Shown one piece after another: positions 1 to 11,743 of a stretch of DNA of 64,000 nt (position 1 is its first letter; each line of letters opens with the position of its first letter). Made by a program: the position numbers and the translations under genes. This stretch comes from Fragum whitleyi (Eukaryota; Mollusca; Bivalvia; Cardiida; Cardiidae): positions 20,725,158 through 20,789,157 of the forward strand of contig OX411546.1 in the NCBI GenBank assembly GCA_948146395.1, given 5' to 3'. The notes under the pieces were generated by a model that had not been told where the DNA came from, made no database searches, and saw only the letters and a program-made list of their open reading frames with translations.

Positions 1-85
1 TCATTGCATAAAGGTCAAGTCATGTCAATAATTTCACACTCATTCCAAAATCACTCACGATCAATTTACGATGTTGTTAACTGTA
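1..85. mobile_element. TIR element end (CAGTTA...CATCGT family), cut by window
   Basis: Ends with a diverged ACGATGTTGTTAACTGTA and internal CACTCATTC motifs, matching the right end of the 17786-18247 and 29243-29675 elements. Confidence 0.65.
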
Positions 86-1059
86 ATTGCACAGAAAATA
101 TGGTTAGGAAAGTAAACTTTGTATTGATGTGAATAATTTATTTGTTTGTTTGAATAGGATTTAAAGTAGCTTTCAACAATCATGCCAAGAATATCCTGTA
201 CCAAAACTCCCTTTTAAGAAATAATAGCAAAAAGACCCTATCTCTCTGATTGTCCGTTAAAATCCCATTAAAATTGTCAGAGAACAGTAGACCCTCTCGT
301 CTTTGTTATGTATGCGGTTTTAATTACCCTGATGGGCACCGAGAAGCCATAAATTTATTCAGTCGGATTGTTGGACACATTTTCATTGTCTGTCTGGTCT
401 TTCACTTTATCATTGCTTACAAATGGCCAGTTTAAAGTAGAAAAAGTTGTGTTACTTTGTTTTCTTTATGGTATTCGATTCTATTTCTTAAACTTATTTA
501 AATAACAATTATACGTTACTTCAGGAATACACAGAAATCAAAAAGAAAAAAAAAAAAAAAAAACACAAAAAAAAACACCCCATAAATTCTTGCTTTCGTC
601 ACAAATTTTTCAATACGTAGGTCTGGTATTGAACTTTAGTTGTAAAGTTTTATATTAGACCTTAAAAATAAGACAATTTGAGAAAATAAAAAAATGCTGA
701 AAAGATTGGATTGGATCGATCAAAGGTTGATTAGAAATGCAGTCGGGAAATACCGTCTTCAAAATTCTTTTTTTTTTTTTTTTTTTTTTTTAATTAACAA
801 CGTGCAAAGATTTTTTTCAATAACAATATTTCTGCGAAAGAGATCATGCTATAGCAGTAAGGCATTGGAATATTGTAATATGGTATTGGGTTATGGTAAA
901 AGGGAAGATTAAACATTATTCTTTCCCATGCTGATTTCTGGAACAATCCGGGATCGATCGTTCAGTTTGAAATTTGTCATCTTCTATCGTTTTGTTAAAA
1001 AAAATACAAAAAATATCCTAACCAATCTTCTCCTCTATCTGTCTGAATTTATCTTTTCC
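86..1059. other. AT-rich, no gene seen
   Basis: Only homopolymer A (near 547-562) and T (near 770-791) runs and short frames without protein character. Confidence 0.6.
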
Positions 1060-1360
<301 letters not shown>

Positions 1361-1543
1361 ACATTTTTGTTCCGAAAGTTTCCGATTATGTAGTTATACT
1401 TGTAGCAGAGAGTTTATTTTGTAAAACAAGAAATAAAAAAAATTAAAACAGAAGATTTATTGTATACAAATAGAGTAAAAAAAATCCTCTACGAAATTGA
1501 CTTGTTTTTTTATAAGGTTAAATGCCATTTTTAACACTATCAC

Positions 1544-1800
1544 AGTTATATTGCGGCGGCTGGTGACCATCATATGATTTTCTTTGGTTTCTCACACCAG
1601 CGGAAGATTAACAATATTTCGTCCGAGTCATCAACTGCTTATTCCTTAAGAATACTACTTATCAAACGTGCTAGGTTGGAGAATAATGACTCGTGTCACA
1701 ACGACTTTTGTTAATTTTGCCGTATGAATCTTGCCAAGTCGTTGTTCGAACTTTCAACCCAGGATTTGCAGCCAAAGTCGTTACCGTTGAGCTAGCCTGA
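1544..1800 (-). mobile_element. Possible decayed SINE
   Basis: Starts with a match to the SINE 3' domain (TATTGCGGCGGCTGG) and ends with a tRNA-like head read on the - strand (B-box-like AAAGTTCGAAC). The middle is poorly preserved. Confidence 0.35.
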
Positions 1801-3140
1801 CTCGACTCTCTTAAAAGTTCGGTATTTTATTTAACAAGCTAAGATGTTACACTGGTTGGGAAAAATAAAAGCATCTTCCATTGTAACCATAGCAACGCAA
1901 TCAAAATTTGATATGTCCAACAATTAATTACATGCAATGGTCATTTCATTCCCATAAATAACACATCTGGAACCATGTTAGTCCAGTCAATCTAGTACAT
2001 GGGTTTGAACTAATTGCAACAGAAATTATAATTACACCATATGATAGAGGATAGAAAAATGAATATGTAAATAAAAGTTGCAATTTTTTGCACTAGGCAA
2101 AATGAAGTTATTAGCATTTTAATTTTTCAAATCTGTTATAATTTGATTGACAGATACTGGTCCCTAGTGGCCATTACCATGTTATTAGACAGACATTTCC
2201 AGTGTCAGGTACAGTAGTTAATGGCCATGTGGGCAATTAAAAACTGATAAGCCTTCAGCTAGAGGGTGATTTAAATACACACTGGACAGTTAAATTTGGC
2301 ATCCTTTGCAAATACTGCTCTTTGTTTGTCAGTGAGTATATGTTAGGACGGCTAATAATGTATTTTAAGGTCTGAATTTAAATGTGATATAATCAAGAAT
2401 ATAAAAATCATAATCTATTTGTGTTGCTCTCTACCCCTTTCTTTTTTTTCAATTTAATACTGCAAAAGAATGCAACTTTTTCGCTCTCTTAAATTAGGTT
2501 CCTTTGATTTTTCTAAGAATCATGATATTATGATTACAATTTCTTGTTCCATTATCTGTACATGTAATTACTTATAAACTTTCTGACCTTGTATATGAAA
2601 TATTGATGCATCCAAAACACAAATACTAAATCTCATGAGGCAAAGTTTCAAAATATGCAGTAGTTTCCCCCTCTGTTATTTGGAATTTCTTACTTATATC
2701 TTAACCAGTTTGCCGCAATTAAATATTAGCTTTTTTCATCTGTAACATGACATAAACGATCTAAATTAATATGCCTGCAATACTAGATCATTCTATGAAT
2801 AAAGAAACTAACTTTTGAAAAAGAAAATATGTTTAAGGAGTATGAGAATCTTATCAAGTCCAGTTTTTTTCACATCGGTCCACCTTTTTATGTTCAAATT
2901 TCATTGTAATTGCCCTAAAAAATCTCACATTTACTTTATTAATTTATAAACAGGTGATCTTCTTTGCAAATAATATTCACTATGTCCGTTTGTCTATTTG
3001 CCATTAAACTCCAATGACTCTTTGTGTGAGATGCAATTACCATGTGAGTACCGTACTTTCTTCATCACTTCTCACATTTTTAAAAAAGTTCCAACTTATA
3101 TACTTTGTTTGATTTGCATTTCATGAATTTTTTGACAATG
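1801..3140. other. AT-rich intergenic or intronic DNA
   Basis: No coding frame with protein character and no repeat shared with the rest of the window was recognised. Confidence 0.5.
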
Positions 3141-3149
3141 TTTCAGTCA

Positions 3150-3300
3150 CTTCTCTGCAGCAGGAGCACATAATCATGGATTCCTGGTATTTCTCTCAAA
3201 GTTGTTCTACAGCCATATGCTTTCCAGCATCCTGCTGCCCACCCAACTTAGGTTTAGGTCTAGCCATCTACTGTTTGGAGATAAATTCAAACTGTATAGG
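3150..3300 (-). mobile_element. SINE fragment
   Basis: Contains the conserved ATGGATTCCTGGTATTTCTC stretch and a decayed TTAGGTTTAGG segment of the SINE found intact at 30892-31166. A tRNA-like relic (TGTAGCTCATTTGGAATAG) follows at about 3319. Confidence 0.6.
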
Positions 3301-3439
3301 TAAAACTATAAGGGATTATGTGTAGCTCATTTGGAATAGACATTGGTCTTACAATCTGAGAGGTTAGTTCTATCCAGCCTGACCTTGTAGGTTTGTCTCG
3401 GGAAGTTCATATTAAAGTTCGAATCCTAGTCAAGTTTTA

Positions 3440-5579
3440 CAGAACACACATGATCAGTATTTTTATAAAAAAATAGCTAGAAGAGCTGAAAAATATATCA
3501 TTAATAAAGGTATGCCTAATTATCAACAAGCATTTTCATTGAAAAGAAGGGCATGATATTGATGTTTGTCTTTCAACACAATCAATACACATCACATATT
3601 TGTTTTAGAATAAAAGTTTTGAAAAATAATATAATTTGTATTTATGTCAACTATAAAATTCATGTTTACAACATTCTTGAGTGAATAATTGCACTTTACC
3701 ATAATTTTCACCCACTAAGATTTCAGCTCATTTGAGAAATTGGTTGGGGTAATTTCGATATTTCAAGCGTACTGTTATACAATATAAATTTATTGTTGAA
3801 AATAAACATAAGTCATTCATAAATTCTAACTTCTTATTTCGCATGTTGAATCAATATGATTGTTTTATCAAAACAGGCAATAGAAATATTACTTTATTAA
3901 ATTCCTAAACAGGCTGTCCTTGTTCTGTATCCACAAATTATAGTGCAAAGGGTATGCATACAAAAGTGTTAAAAAAACATATTTTGCCGCATCTTTTAGA
4001 TGGCAACTTTTTTTCTGTGACTGACTATGTGTTATAGAATATGAAAAACAAAAAATCATTTCTGTTGCAATTAGTTCAGGGTTTGGTGCTAGATTTTGCT
4101 AGATTGACTGGACTATGTTTGCGGCTCGAATCAAACATGTGGCCTTAGTTAGAGTCTTTTGGAAAGAAAACAAATTTTGAAGTAAATAGAAGGAAATGCG
4201 CCCCGTGGAAGCCCTACGATCTTTCTTTTTGGAAAGATGAGTTGGGGGTGGGGTGGGGGTTCAGAGATATGATGATGCGTTGTTGAATGCTTTCACGCCT
4301 AAACTTCTATAAATGATAATGCAGAACATTAGTCAATGTCTCGCTTCCTTTCATACACAAGATTATACATTTCATCATTTACGAAAAAAAATGTTACTTT
4401 AACGTTCGAAGGCTCTTATTTAAAAAATGTATACAAATCCTGACTAGACTGTGCAAAATGATCGGACTGACCAAGATTAAACTTTTTACTTTTGGAAAAT
4501 GTTCTAAATCTATTCAGTATTCATGTATTGAAATGCAAACGATGATTGGCGAGCGACATGCTGAGTATAGCAAACAAATATGGCAGATTTTTTTTCTGTC
4601 ATGGTTTATGATGAAATATTGAAGCATTTATCTATTTATTTTAAAATATCAGTTTTAAAGCGCCAACGTCCGGTATGTTCAAGATAGGCCGCACGCTATC
4701 CTAAACACTGTTTATGTTTAACGTTTTCTATTTCTTGAATGTTCAGCTAACTTTCAGCTCACCTGAGCACATGGTGTTTCATGGGGACGAGCCTTTTTGA
4801 TCATTGAATGTCTGTCGTCGTAATTGATCTTATTCTGCAAAGGTCGAAAAAGCTACCTCGAAAATGTGATTTCTATAGACGGTGCAACTAAGGTTGGGTT
4901 TTTTTGTATTTTTTTTTTTTTTTCATGTATAATATGACAGTTATGTGGAAATGTCACAAAATCGAATTATTTGAGCATATTTCTACAAAAAGGAGATCTA
5001 GTACTATAAAAGGTTAAAAAAAGGGTATCAGCTAATTTCTGTGAGTACTTGGGTATTTACGAATAAGATTTTTTTTATATATATATTGCACAATTTAGGC
5101 CACCGAAACAATATTACAAAAAGTGTTTACAAAAATATATAAGAGAATAGCGATCAAACTTAGTTGAATTATTGCACTGAAATGTTCAAAATCATGGTTT
5201 AAATTCCTGTCACAATAAATTTTGGTATATCGTCGGCTAGAGACTTAAACCTCGTTTTTACGGCTTGAATACACTGGGGCTTTATGAGATTTTGGTCGCT
5301 CACAGACAATATGATTTTAGAGTCCCGGTAATAACCGGTTGAGTATCATGCTAAGGTTTTCATATGGTATTTAAAATAACATAACCAAAAATAGACTGCA
5401 TTTGTAATAGTTGGGCAATCCGTTAATTATATTATGCATGTCAGCAAGATCATGGATGTCGAATAAGGGGGCATCAAACCATTACCTAGTATCCCCATTT
5501 TTTCTCAAGTTTGCGGAATTTGCAAATACATATTTAATAACTGAGTAACACTAAAGCATTTCTTCTTCTCTGCTTTAAG
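3440..5579. other. AT-rich DNA with one short repeat fragment
   Basis: Holds a fragment starting GCTCACCTGAGCAC (4757-4835), related to the start of the 30240 repeat, a G-rich run near 4240, and poly-T. No gene is seen. Confidence 0.5.
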
Positions 5580-6101
5580 CCTAGTTTACATTTGCCACGA
5601 TCGCCTTACGATATTGCCACGATTCACAAATCGTGCGGTGTCCGCACGGGTTTCATAAAGCTGTCACAAGAATCATTGAGGTACCCTTGCGGCCTTCGCA
5701 AGGTAAATGTGCGACCCCCGCTTCGAGAATTGTGCGATTTGACAACTTTATACACTGTAGACAGTGCAGCCGCCGTACAACCATCGTGCGGAACCCGCGC
5801 GGGGACCCTAGGATGATCCGTTCTATACTTATAGGCAAAACATACGGTAGCCTTTCGATGTCCGTGCGGCGATCGTGCGATGCCTAGACGACGTGTCTAC
5901 GGACTACGCTCTCCGTACGGTCTTGCAATTTTAAAAATTTGTATTCCTATTTTTTATAAAAAATCGCAAGGTTCTACGACACCCGTAAAACCATGCGATG
6001 GTCTCATGGACACCGTATGTCGCCGCACGGGCGTCGCACGATTTTGAATTGTGGCGAGTTACGGGCGCCGTAAGGGCTCCTTAATCCAAATGTAAACTAG
6101 G
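5580..6101. mobile_element. CpG-rich TIR element, 522 bp
   Basis: Bounded by perfect 15-bp inverted repeats CCTAGTTTACATTTG and CAAATGTAAACTAGG. The interior is far richer in C, G and CpG than its surroundings, with many variants of ATCGTGCG and CCGTACGG in both orientations. No transposase frame is present, so it is a non-autonomous DNA element or foldback of unknown superfamily. Flanking TTTAA/TTTTA does not resolve the target-site duplication. Confidence 0.8.
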
Positions 6102-7076
6102 TTTTACGGACACAAACCGGTATAAGAAATTGTCAAAATAGAAATATGTCTTAAATGTGACCATGGTTTTAAGATGAGCAGTTTTTTCTAGTCCGAGACT
6201 CCCATATGGTAATTAGGACTCGCAAAACTATCTGATAAAGTGCCAGGAACCTTCTTTTTTATGACTCTTGTCTGCTTTGTACTAGTCGACTTACAAAATT
6301 CTGTTCTGCTCTGTTGGTAAAAAAAGATACGCAATTCTAAGCACAATGTATTGGTTAAATAACGAATCTATGGAAATATTAAGAAAAAGAAATGAAAGCA
6401 AGATAAAAATATGATCAGTAAATTTTTCTCGCAAGTCAACATGTCTGAAAAATGCATAATCCTTCCTGATGCTTTTTTTTATTTCTACATGTGCGCAACA
6501 CCCAGACTCAGATCTGTCTCTGCATCCGCACATTCTGATCAAAGTCTTCAAATATCAATCTCTCAATTTCTCGCCATTACGCAAAAATAAAACGTTTTGA
6601 AATTAGTATTATTACTAAAGGTTACATCACATACGATTGTTTCATAATATTTCTTTTATAAAAAAGTCTCTTGGTAGTACATTTAGCAACATACACTTTA
6701 AAATCGGATTTTAAAACAAAATGCATGTGAGGTGTATCATTTTGATTACTCGATTGGTATATCGGATTCTTGATTTTGTCAGACATACATAAAAGTATTG
6801 GAAAGTTTAAGATGTTTGGCAAAACTGAAAACAACCTCCAGTATGAATTGTAGCTATGGCAACGGAGGTATTTTGACATATCTCACTTAATTTGTGAACT
6901 ATTAATTACATGTAATGGTCATTAATAAGGGCAGCTGGTATTGAATCCATATACATGTAGCTTTAGAATCTTGGATTACATGGATAACATGTATTCGAGG
7001 AAAATGTTTCGTTTTCACACCAAAAATAGAAAATACATCATTCTAAATGATCTTGTAAAAAGAGAAGTGAGTTGCA
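6102..7076. other. AT-rich, no gene seen
   Basis: Only short frames without protein character. Confidence 0.5.
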
Positions 7077-7165
7077 AATATGACCCGTCAGGCGAAAAGG
7101 AATCTTCTTGGTATTGCGTGACGAGTCGATCATAGCCAGACTGTGCGGACTGTTCACAGGCGTAA
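7077..7165. repeat. Repeat shared with 18537-18625 (inverted)
   Basis: TGACCCGTCAGGCGAAAA and following CGATCATAGCCAGACTGTGC match the reverse complement of 18537-18625. Its nature is unknown. Confidence 0.55.
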
Positions 7166-7650
7166 AATTTTGCCTTTGGCTTTTTTTCTGAATCTGTGAT
7201 GATCTTTCTTCTTTCCAGTAAGAAAAAATTTGAAATGCGAACACCGGCTGACCTCTACTGGAACCAATATCTCTCTAAGATATTTATTTTACGAAGTTCC
7301 CGGGAGGTCATTTTTGCATTACTTATCACATAAATTGCAAGTATTGTTTATTCCATCTCGCTTTCTTTCATAAACTAGTTCCTTAATTTCGATAAAATAT
7401 TTTCATTTTAAATACAAAATAGAAATTTCAATAGCTTCAAAAATCAAACAGGGAATAGTTATGGTTCCTGTGCATTGTAATATCATTTTAAAGGATCTTT
7501 TCACCACTGAAGCTTGAAGTTGATAGCAAATGTACATACAGAGATGCTCCGGAAAAAAATCTGAGTCATTATAATAACACAAAGGACAATAATCCCAAAA
7601 TTATGCCACAAAAATGTTGTGGTTCTTATGCACCACTTTTCTCCTTCAAA

Positions 7651-7850
7651 GGTCTAAGGCCCGGTGCCTCTGCACTAACGGATGAATTGAGAATGCAAAG
7701 CGTATGAAAATCTTACAATGCATCGAAAAGATGATTTGTAAGCGTGCATGTGTATGTATTTATCGTTTGAAATTTATTGATCCGCGTTGTCTTTTGTCTT
7801 TCATCGTACGAGGAACATACGACATATGCATCCGCCCTTTCATCTTGTCG
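7651..7850. mobile_element. Truncated copy of the 27374-27638 TIR element
   Basis: AAGGCCCGGTGCCTCTGC and then GAATGCAAAGCGTATGAAAA parallel the left part of the element at 27374. The right TIR is absent. Confidence 0.45.
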
Positions 7851-7948
7851 TACCAAAAAAATGGGCTATATTAGAAAAAGTAGACAACAAGTTTTTTTGC
7901 TCTCCTTTACCACCAGTTTGCCCTTCTTTTTTTGTTCAAAATTTTATA

Positions 7949-8229
7949 GCCGCAGTCATAGCGCAGTTGGTAGCGCGACGGACGGTCATTCTAGAGGTCC
8001 CGGGTTCGATCCCCGACGGCGGCACTCATTCTTTCCGACAATTTGTCTCTTACCAATGAGTTGATAATCGTAGACCTATGTGAGATAGTAGATGGAGGCT
8101 AGGAAAGGATGTAATGGTTGCACTGGTGAGAGAAATACCAGGAATCCATTGTTAGGTGCTCCTGCCGCCGCGATATAGCTGAAATAATGTTGAAAGCGGC
8201 GTTAAACTCCATTTAATCAATCAATCAAA
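7949..8229 (+). mobile_element. tRNA-derived SINE
   Basis: A tRNA-like head (7949-8023) with A box (ATAGCGCAGTTGGTAGCGC) and B box (GGTTCGATCCC) is followed by a conserved body (GGCTAGGAAAGGATGTAATG, GAGAAATACCAGGAATCCAT) and the end AAGCGGCGTTAAACTC with an AATC tail. Molluscan families RUDI and Nin-DC/MESC-type SINEs are candidates to compare; I do not assign one. The head is a relic, not a functional tRNA. Confidence 0.85.
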
Positions 8230-8486
8230 GCTTTATTGTGTCGAAAGTCCATATACAATCTCTATCAATATTTACTCGTTTGTCTTGGAACAGAAAGAAA
8301 ATGAAAATATGTCCTTCTGTTAACGGGAAAGAAGAAAAAAAATAAATGAATCTTTTAACCCCGTCTATAATTCAAATATGGAAGCTTGATTCTGATGTTT
8401 ATTTTCCCCTTTTTTCTGCAATCCAAATAAAGAGCGCTAGCGAGGACTCCAATCTTGCTACGAGAATACCCATGGTTATCTGATTC

Positions 8487-8660
8487 TACAGTTAACAACA
8501 TCGTGAAATTGACAAGGTGAAAATTTGTCGAAATATTTAGGAATGAAATTGAATGAGTGTGTGGATCGAGTTTTGAGTGAATCTAATGGGAGGTATTCCT
8601 ATATCGCAAATTTTGTTCAGGATGAACACAATTAACGATGTTGATGTATGTTTTCCAAAA
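8487..8660 (+). mobile_element. MITE left part (CAGTTAACAACATCG family)
   Basis: Begins TACAGTTAACAACATCGTG, continues with GAATGAGTG motifs, and contains the palindrome-like TTTTGTTCAGGATGAAC. No clear right TIR. Confidence 0.6.
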
Positions 8661-9164
8661 TTGAAGACATTGCCTACTTGGGATACTCACGATGATCGGC
8701 GGGATTCCTTACTAGCATAACAATATCAACGATGGATTCATTAACTCTCAACGATTTTTAACCTACAACTTTAACGTTAAACCTTTTTTTTGTATTCAAA
8801 TTATGGGTTGCCCACCAGCCTGTCATTTTTGAAAGCGAACTCAGTATGTCCGAAATTGAACGATCACTAGCCTGGATTCTGCTCGCGGTGAGTGCATTTA
8901 ATATCCTGTACATGAAGCTGATTTTTACATGAATTGTGACCTGTCTGGTAATAAGGGGTTATCTTGGAAGTGCGAAAAGTAACGATCCAAGTCAGGCTTT
9001 ACCAGCTGTGCGGACTAATTATTTTAACTCAGACCGAATGGAACTTCCTTCGATGGTTTCATGATACTTCGAATCAAAAGGTAAATAGGATGTGCAATTA
9101 TAACTTAACTTACATTTGATTTTTTTATTGAAATTAGGTTTTACATCGCTTTGTAACAATTTTC

Positions 9165-9300
9165 CAGTCATATCTCGGAAGCTGGGGCTACTGACCATGA
9201 GTTCCTTGTATTCCTCTTGCTAAATTACCGATATATGCTTTCCGAATCTCCAGCCACTCATTCCACATAGATTTACGATTTAAAACCCGCTGATGTAATA
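9165..9300 (-). mobile_element. Decayed SINE fragment
   Basis: ATCTCGGAAGCTGGGGC, GAGTTCCTTGTATTCCTC and ACATAGATTTACGAT correspond in order to the - strand SINE body. Confidence 0.5.
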
Positions 9301-10286
9301 CATATATCGGAAGCTATGGGATATAAGAAATATGATCCTCACCCCACCCCACCCACCCCATCCCCACCATGATTTCGAGCCTGATGCGCTCCGACGGTGG
9401 CTCTACTTAAGTAAGCGACATTTCATTACATGTCCTTCATTATCACGTCGGTTTATTTAACAACAAAAATATATACTTTGACATTTTGGGGAAATCTCGA
9501 TTTGTCAGTTTTCCTTAGTGTATGGCTAAGTTTCGTTTTACAATAAACTGGTACTTTGTATTCACTAGCTCAATGTTGTTCAATGCTAGTGCTTTAAAAA
9601 GTGATATCCTTTGTACTTGATACATATAGAGAAAGCCAATCACATTACACGAAAATTTGCTATCCTTTAAATATCAAAATTCAGTTTTGTCACTAGTATG
9701 ATTATAGAGGTTTCTTTCAGTCAAAACACGGATTTCAAATTTCAATTCGAATGTTGTTTTTTGAAATAGATGTGAAGTTAATGTTTTTGTTGTCAAGAAA
9801 TATTTTTGAAACATGAGAAATTTCTTAACTAAAGTGTTCGTGTAATGTATCCTTGTCTTTGAAATGTGTGTGCTCATTACAACCTCCTATGCTTGATGGT
9901 GATCACCATGGCAACTAACCCAAGAATGCCAGTTTCGTAAAATTTAAACATAAATAATTGCTTTAGGTGTCAGTAAAATAATCACCTGTTTCTTGTCTAT
10001 GCATGTATGGTAGAAAATTTGCCGGTACATATAGAATGGAAGCACTCTACCTTAAGTTTTTTGGGTTTTTTTTTAAAACTATGAAAGTTGATAATTATAA
10101 TTTGTTGAATACTATTTCTCTTTAAAAAAAATAAATTTTCGACCTAAAGACATACATGCATTATTTTTAAATAAAAGTAATCACAGGCTGTAATTATAAC
10201 CCTTAACAGCTCTTTAGTTGTCACAGAGTTCTAGAAAACAATACCCTGTCAATACTTTTACAGGTAATGTCCCCGGTAAATAAATA
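9301..10286. other. AT-rich DNA with a short C-rich run
   Basis: A CCCCACCCC-type run (9333-9367) could form a G-quadruplex on the - strand. No gene is seen. Confidence 0.5.
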
Positions 10287-10358
10287 TGCAACTTCGTTAG
10301 GATTCGAACCACGGACCTCTTTGTCCAAAAGCGAGAGCTATACCGCGTTGCTATAAAA
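10287..10358 (-). repeat. tRNA-like SINE head relic
   Basis: Reverse complement shows a B box GTGGTTCGAATCC and A-box-like GGTATAGCTCTCGC with a plausible anticodon arm, but the acceptor arm is poorly paired, so a functional tRNA is unlikely. Confidence 0.45.
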
Positions 10359-10931
10359 AGCTAGCTTGTACGACAACCCCCTTACACATAAACCGGCTAC
10401 CATATATAGTTAAAACAAAAGCAATCATAACATCATAACTACAGTACAAACTTTAGATACAAGGCAGACGAAATCTATAAAAGGATTTTGTTAAGAAAAC
10501 TTAACTTAACTTAAGAAAAATTAACTTCAAAATTCAAGTTTGGGTTTTACTATACAACGTTGCCAATTGCATATTATCAATTAAATAAATCATTCGAATC
10601 TTCTTCAAAATGTAAGCGGTCTGGATGTGTTGTAAGTTCATGTTTAACAGAGTTTCTTAAAGGAACAAAACATATTAAAATTCCAATAAGATCTTGAGAC
10701 AACCTAGACACTAACACCAGTTATTCCTGGATATTGATGTGCAGTGGATATAACAGGACATTAAGAATCAGACCCGACCCCTAGCTGACTAAAGAAAACA
10801 AACCCCGGGAGTAATGGCTATTAACGGATAACAAGTCAGATTTATGGCATTAGTCCCAGTGCTCATTTCACCTATCTACGGTCTCCGGTGCATTTCTTAA
10901 AAGAGAGCAATATTCTTCGCATGCGTTCGGT

Positions 10932-11077
10932 AATATCGTGGCGGCTGAAGCACCTAACAATGGATTCTTGGTATTTTTCTCTCCAGTACTACCATTACAT
11001 CCTTTCCTAGGCTCCAGGCGTTATCCTACATAGGTCTACGATTAGCAACCCATTGGTGAGAGACAAAAAGTCGGAAT
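10932..11077 (-). mobile_element. SINE 3' half
   Basis: ATCGTGGCGGCTGAAGCACC, CTAACAATGGATTCTTGG and CCCATTGGTGAGAGAC match the body of the intact - strand SINEs; the tRNA head is missing. Confidence 0.75.
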
Positions 11078-11510
11078 ACACGAGTGCATGATATGAATTA
11101 ACGAATGTAAAGCTTTGAATTCAAAGCAAATTCATGTATGACGTTCATCTTCTTTACGATTGAAGTTATATAAAACTATTTATGTTATAGATGAAATAGA
11201 AACAGCTGTTACAAAGATGTTGTTTAATAGATATTCAATTAAGAGATTAATTCTTTTTGTTTCATGTAACTATAACAGTGGATTTATACAGGTCCCAATT
11301 ATTGTGTCATGCCTTGAAGAAAACAGAAAGCATTTTTTTCTGTTTATTATTATTATTTTTTAATATTTTTTTTCAATTGACATTGATAGCATTATATATG
11401 CTAGCATTACGTTGTACAACTCCGTGTCGAAAAAATTTGATAATAAATCGTAATCAAAACCCATTTAAAAAAAAGAGAGATATTCTAAAACACTGTGGCT
11501 ATCGTTTCAG

Positions 11511-11743
11511 AGGGTCGTGTGACGGTTAATACCCAGATACCAGCGTGGGCCCACATAGAGGAAGACAATCCGAATGTAACTTCCGGGGGACGGTATAAAC
11601 CGCCAGACTGTATTGCCAGACATCGGGTCGCTATCGTCATTCCGTATAGAGATAGAGAAATCCATTTAAAACTTTTCCTTCAAAATTTACACCCATTCCT
11701 ACAGCGTCAACAACTAGACTATGGGATATATGTTGTAGAAATG
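11511..11743 (+). CDS. Glycosyltransferase exon: N-terminal part of catalytic domain
   Basis: Acceptor tatcgtttcag ends at 11510 and donor ATG|gtaaag follows 11743. The exon enters with one codon base supplied by an unseen upstream exon and ends in phase 0. It encodes GRVTVNTQ, GGRYKPPDC, VAIVIPYRDRE and HPFLQRQQLDYGIYVVEM, the start of the family catalytic domain and its UDP-sugar-binding strand. A start codon inside this exon is unlikely because the stem and membrane anchor would be absent. Confidence 0.9.

Noticed and set aside
5592..5887. Two overlapping reading frames of 74 and 84 codons
   Set aside because: They lie in the CpG-rich TIR element, which lacks stops because of composition; no transposase motifs.
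7949..8023. Possible functional tRNA gene
   Set aside because: A and B boxes are present, but the anticodon arm does not pair well and the sequence continues into a SINE body seen in other copies.
7777..8064. Reading frames of 90-95 codons across the SINE
   Set aside because: They run through the SINE tRNA-like head and flank; not conserved in other copies.
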